From assembly GCF_003367355.1 (NCBI RefSeq), contig NZ_CP031413.1:2336921-2400920 (forward strand): DNA of 64,000 nt. The letters run 5' to 3'. The notes under the pieces were generated by a model that worked only from the letters and a program-made list of their open reading frames with translations, made no database searches and had not been told where the DNA came from. The position numbers were made by a program, and so were the translations under genes. The DNA comes from Lysobacter sp. TY2-98 (lineage in GTDB: Bacteria > Pseudomonadota > Gammaproteobacteria > Xanthomonadales > Xanthomonadaceae). Below, piece after piece: positions 61,706 to 64,000 of this stretch. Within the stretch, counting starts at the first letter, position 1. Every line of letters starts with the position of its first letter.

Positions 61706-64000
61706 TTACTTCGAGGCTTCGAGCGTGGCGGCGTCCAGGTGAGCTGATGGCGAAAGCGGCGCGGCCGACGTTTCGCGCAGGCGGCGTTCCATATCGGGCG
61801 CCGGAATCGGTCGACCGAGCAGGAAGCCCTGCATCTCGTGGCAGCCGAGTGCGAGCAGCGCTTCGGCCTGTTCATCGGTCTCGACGCCTTCGCCGACGAC
61901 GCGATAGTCCAAGGCGCGCGCCATGCCGAGGATGGCCTCGACCACGGCCTTCTGACCCGGCTCGCGCGGCAGCCCCTGCACGAACGAGCGATCGATCTTG
62001 ATCGCGTCGAAGCGATGGCGCGTGAGGTAACCGAGGCTCGAATAGCCGGTACCGAAATCGTCCACGGACACACGCACGCCGAGCTTGCGGATGCCCTGGA
62101 TCAGGTGCGACGCGCGCTCGCTGTGGTCGAGCATCTGGCTTTCGGTGAGTTCGACTTCGAGCAGCCACGGCGCAAGGCCGCTGTCGCTGAGCGCACGCGC
62201 GATGCCGTTGACGATGCGCGCGGGATCGAAGCGCGCCAGCGAGAGATTCACCGCGATCGGCAACGCCGGCAGACCGGCGTCGATCCATGCGCGGTTCTGC
62301 CGGCACGCCTCGCGCAGCACCCATTCATCGATCGAGGTGATCAGTCCGGTTTCTTCCGCGACCGGAATGAAGTCACCGGGCGGCACGACATGGCCGTCGC
62401 GATGGCGCCAGCGCACCAGCGCTTCCATGCCCGAGATCGTCTGGTCCGGCAGCCGGAACTTCGGCTGGTAGACGAGGAAGAGCTGCCCGTCGGTCACCGC
62501 CGTGCGCAGTTCGCTTTCGAGCCGCAGGCGCTGATCGGCACGTTCGCTCATCACCGCGGTGAAGTAGCTGTAGCGCGAGCGGCCCGACTGCTTGGCGTGA
62601 TACAGCGCCGTGTCGGCCTGCTTGGTGAGCGTGCGGATGTCCTGCCCGTCTTCTGGGAACAGCGCGATGCCGACGCTGGCCGAGACATGCAGTGCGCGGT
62701 CTTCGATCTCGATCGGCGCTTCGATCGCGGCGATCAGGCGCTCGGCGACGCGCGCGGCGTCGCTCGGGTCGGTCAGGCGCGTGAGCAGCAGCACGAACTC
62801 GTCGCCGCCCTGACGGCTCACCGTGTCCTCGGCGTCGACCACGCCGGCGAGGCGACGTGCGACCTCCTGCAGCACGCGATCGCCGGCCTGGTGGCCGAGC
62901 GAATCGTTGATGGTCTTGAAGAAATCGAGATCGACGAACAACACCGCGCCGTGCGCGCCGTGTCCGATCTGGTGGATCGACTGCGACAGGCGGTCCTGCA
63001 GCAGCACGCGGTTGGGCAGGCCCGTGAGGTAGTCGTGCTGCGCCAGGTGCGACATGCGCTCGGCCATCGCGCGCACTTCGCTGACATCGCGCAGCACCGT
63101 CACGCCGCCGATCACTCGCCCATCCGCATCGCTGATGGGCGAATGCGCGTATTCGACGTGCAGCTCCTGCCCATCGTGGCGCTTCAGCAGCGCCGCGCCT
63201 TCGCGCGAATCACCCGGCCGGCCCTCGGTGTGGTGCAGGCGGATCACTTCGTCCATCGACAGGCCGATCGCGCGCTCGCGGATCAGACCGGTCATCGCCT
63301 CGGCGATCGGATTGAGCGACGTCACCGTGCGCGCGGTGTCGTAGGTCACCACCGCGTCGCCGATCGAATTGAGCGTGACCTGCGCGCGTTCGCGCTCTTC
63401 CTGCAACGCGCGCTCGGTACGACGGCGTGCGGACACATCGCGGATCGCCGCGACCAGCTGCACGTCGTCGCCGGCGCGCAGTTCGCTGAGGACGACGTCC
63501 ACCGGGAAGTGCAGCCCGCCCGCGTGCATCGCCTGCAGTTCGAGCACGTCACCCTGCGTACGCGACGCACGCGCGTCGAGGTGATCGCGCACCGCCCGCG
63601 GATCGATGCGATCGAAGCCTTCGACGAATTCGGCGACGCGGTGATCCAGCAATTCGGCGCGCGGACGGCCGAACATCAGCTCCGCCTGGTGATTCACCAG
63701 CAGGATCCGGCGCGTGGTCGGATCGAAGAGGACCATCGCGTCGGGTGCGGATTCGAGCAGGTGACGGAAACGGCGCTCGGCTTCGTAGCGCCAGGTCACG
63801 TCGTGCGCCATCAGCACGAAGCCGCCGGAATGCGCGAGCGGTTCGTAGAAGACGTCGAGCCGCTGGTCCCCGAGTTCGAATTCGAAGTGCTGCGGCTCGC
63901 CGGTCAGCGCGCGCTCCATGTGCGGGCGCGCGCGCTCCGCGGCGGCCTCGCCGAGCGCTTCAGCCGGCATGTGGCCGATGAGCTCCTCAGGCGTCTTGCC
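61706..64000 (-). CDS. PAS-GGDEF-EAL c-di-GMP turnover protein (cut by right edge)
   Basis: At least 764 residues, open to the right edge and truncated at its N terminus. Three or more PAS domains lie in order (the first begins before the edge with GKTPEELIGHMP; the next two have FRHLLESAPDAMVLFDP and ITLNSIGDAVVTYD-like starts). A GGDEF domain has QGGDEFVLLL, so a diguanylate cyclase site is intact, and an EAL domain has GMEALVRWRH, DDFGTGYSSLGYL and VVGEGVE, so a phosphodiesterase site looks intact too. Both activities on cyclic di-GMP may be possible; the PAS domains likely sense a ligand or redox state. Confidence 0.92.
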   Translation of the reverse strand, partial: GKTPEELIGHMPAEALGEAAAERARPHMERALTGEPQHFEFELGDQRLDVFYEPLAHSGGFVLMAHDVTWRYEAERRFRHLLESAPDAMVLFDPTTRRILLVNHQAELMFGRPRAELLDHRVAEFVEGFDRIDPRAVRDHLDARASRTQGDVLELQAMHAGGLHFPVDVVLSELRAGDDVQLVAAIRDVSARRRTERALQEERERAQVTLNSIGDAVVTYDTARTVTSLNPIAEAMTGLIRERAIGLSMDEVIRLHHTEGRPGDSREGAALLKRHDGQELHVEYAHSPISDADGRVIGGVTVLRDVSEVRAMAERMSHLAQHDYLTGLPNRVLLQDRLSQSIHQIGHGAHGAVLFVDLDFFKTINDSLGHQAGDRVLQEVARRLAGVVDAEDTVSRQGGDEFVLLLTRLTDPSDAARVAERLIAAIEAPIEIEDRALHVSASVGIALFPEDGQDIRTLTKQADTALYHAKQSGRSRYSYFTAVMSERADQRLRLESELRTAVTDGQLFLVYQPKFRLPDQTISGMEALVRWRHRDGHVVPPGDFIPVAEETGLITSIDEWVLREACRQNRAWIDAGLPALPIAVNLSLARFDPARIVNGIARALSDSGLAPWLLEVELTESQMLDHSERASHLIQGIRKLGVRVSVDDFGTGYSSLGYLTRHRFDAIKIDRSFVQGLPREPGQKAVVEAILGMARALDYRVVGEGVETDEQAEALLALGCHEMQGFLLGRPIPAPDMERRLRETSAAPLSPSAHLDAATLEASK

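Overview
The window is high-GC DNA, densely coding on both strands, and looks like a chromosome segment of a Xanthomonadaceae bacterium, most likely Lysobacter or a close relative. This is inferred from gene content and family resemblance, not from a database search. Supporting signs are an AlaA-type aminotransferase, a proteobacterial AMP nucleosidase, a homodimeric-type pyruvate dehydrogenase E1, a QEGLA-motif peptidase next to rsgA, and a lysozyme-like protein ending in an XVIPCD-like tail, a domain known from Xanthomonadales type IV secretion effectors. No rRNA, tRNA, CRISPR array or intact insertion sequence was seen.

Left part (1-10.7 kb): a membrane protein cut by the left edge, a GspG-like pseudopilin, a FrnE-type DsbA oxidoreductase, small unknown proteins, a cytochrome c, a Gfo/Idh/MocA oxidoreductase, a lone MbcA/ParS/Xre-like antitoxin, an M48 peptidase, a RIO-type kinase and a lipoprotein. 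Plastic part (10.8-19.1 kb): a broken 3' end of the M48 gene, then a two-gene cassette (DUF1311/LprI-like lipoprotein followed by a lysozyme-like/PG-binding/XVIPCD protein) that reads as a bacterial-killing effector with its immunity protein. Beyond it are an M14 carboxypeptidase with calcium-binding repeats, an ABM monooxygenase, a luciferase-like monooxygenase with two detached copies of its 3' end, a CHAD protein and a cluster of short intergenic repeats. Defence part (19.1-23.3 kb): a lower-GC two-gene operon of an OLD-family ATPase/TOPRIM nuclease and a UvrD-like helicase, i.e. a Gabija-like system lodged between the repeat cluster and the aceE terminator.

Right part (23.4-64 kb) is mostly conserved chromosome. 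It holds aceE; a blaI-blaR1-like regulatory pair whose operator-like site recurs before an S41 protease; a maeB-glycosyltransferase operon; rsgA with a QEGLA peptidase; alaA with a GDSL hydrolase and a methyltransferase; a glutaredoxin-rhodanese fusion; amn; three amidohydrolase-type proteins (one without metal ligands); DegV; the bioD-tsaC-pyrC operon; a TonB-dependent receptor; trpS with an extra C-terminal domain; an entericidin-like lipoprotein; arginase; and a PAS-GGDEF-EAL protein cut by the right edge.

The most interesting material is the effector/immunity cassette with gene-end remnants on both sides, the Gabija-like operon, the shared BlaI-type operator, and unusual domain fusions (Grx-degenerate A-type-rhodanese; TrpS-YegP-like; BlaR1-like with a Coa1-like tail).
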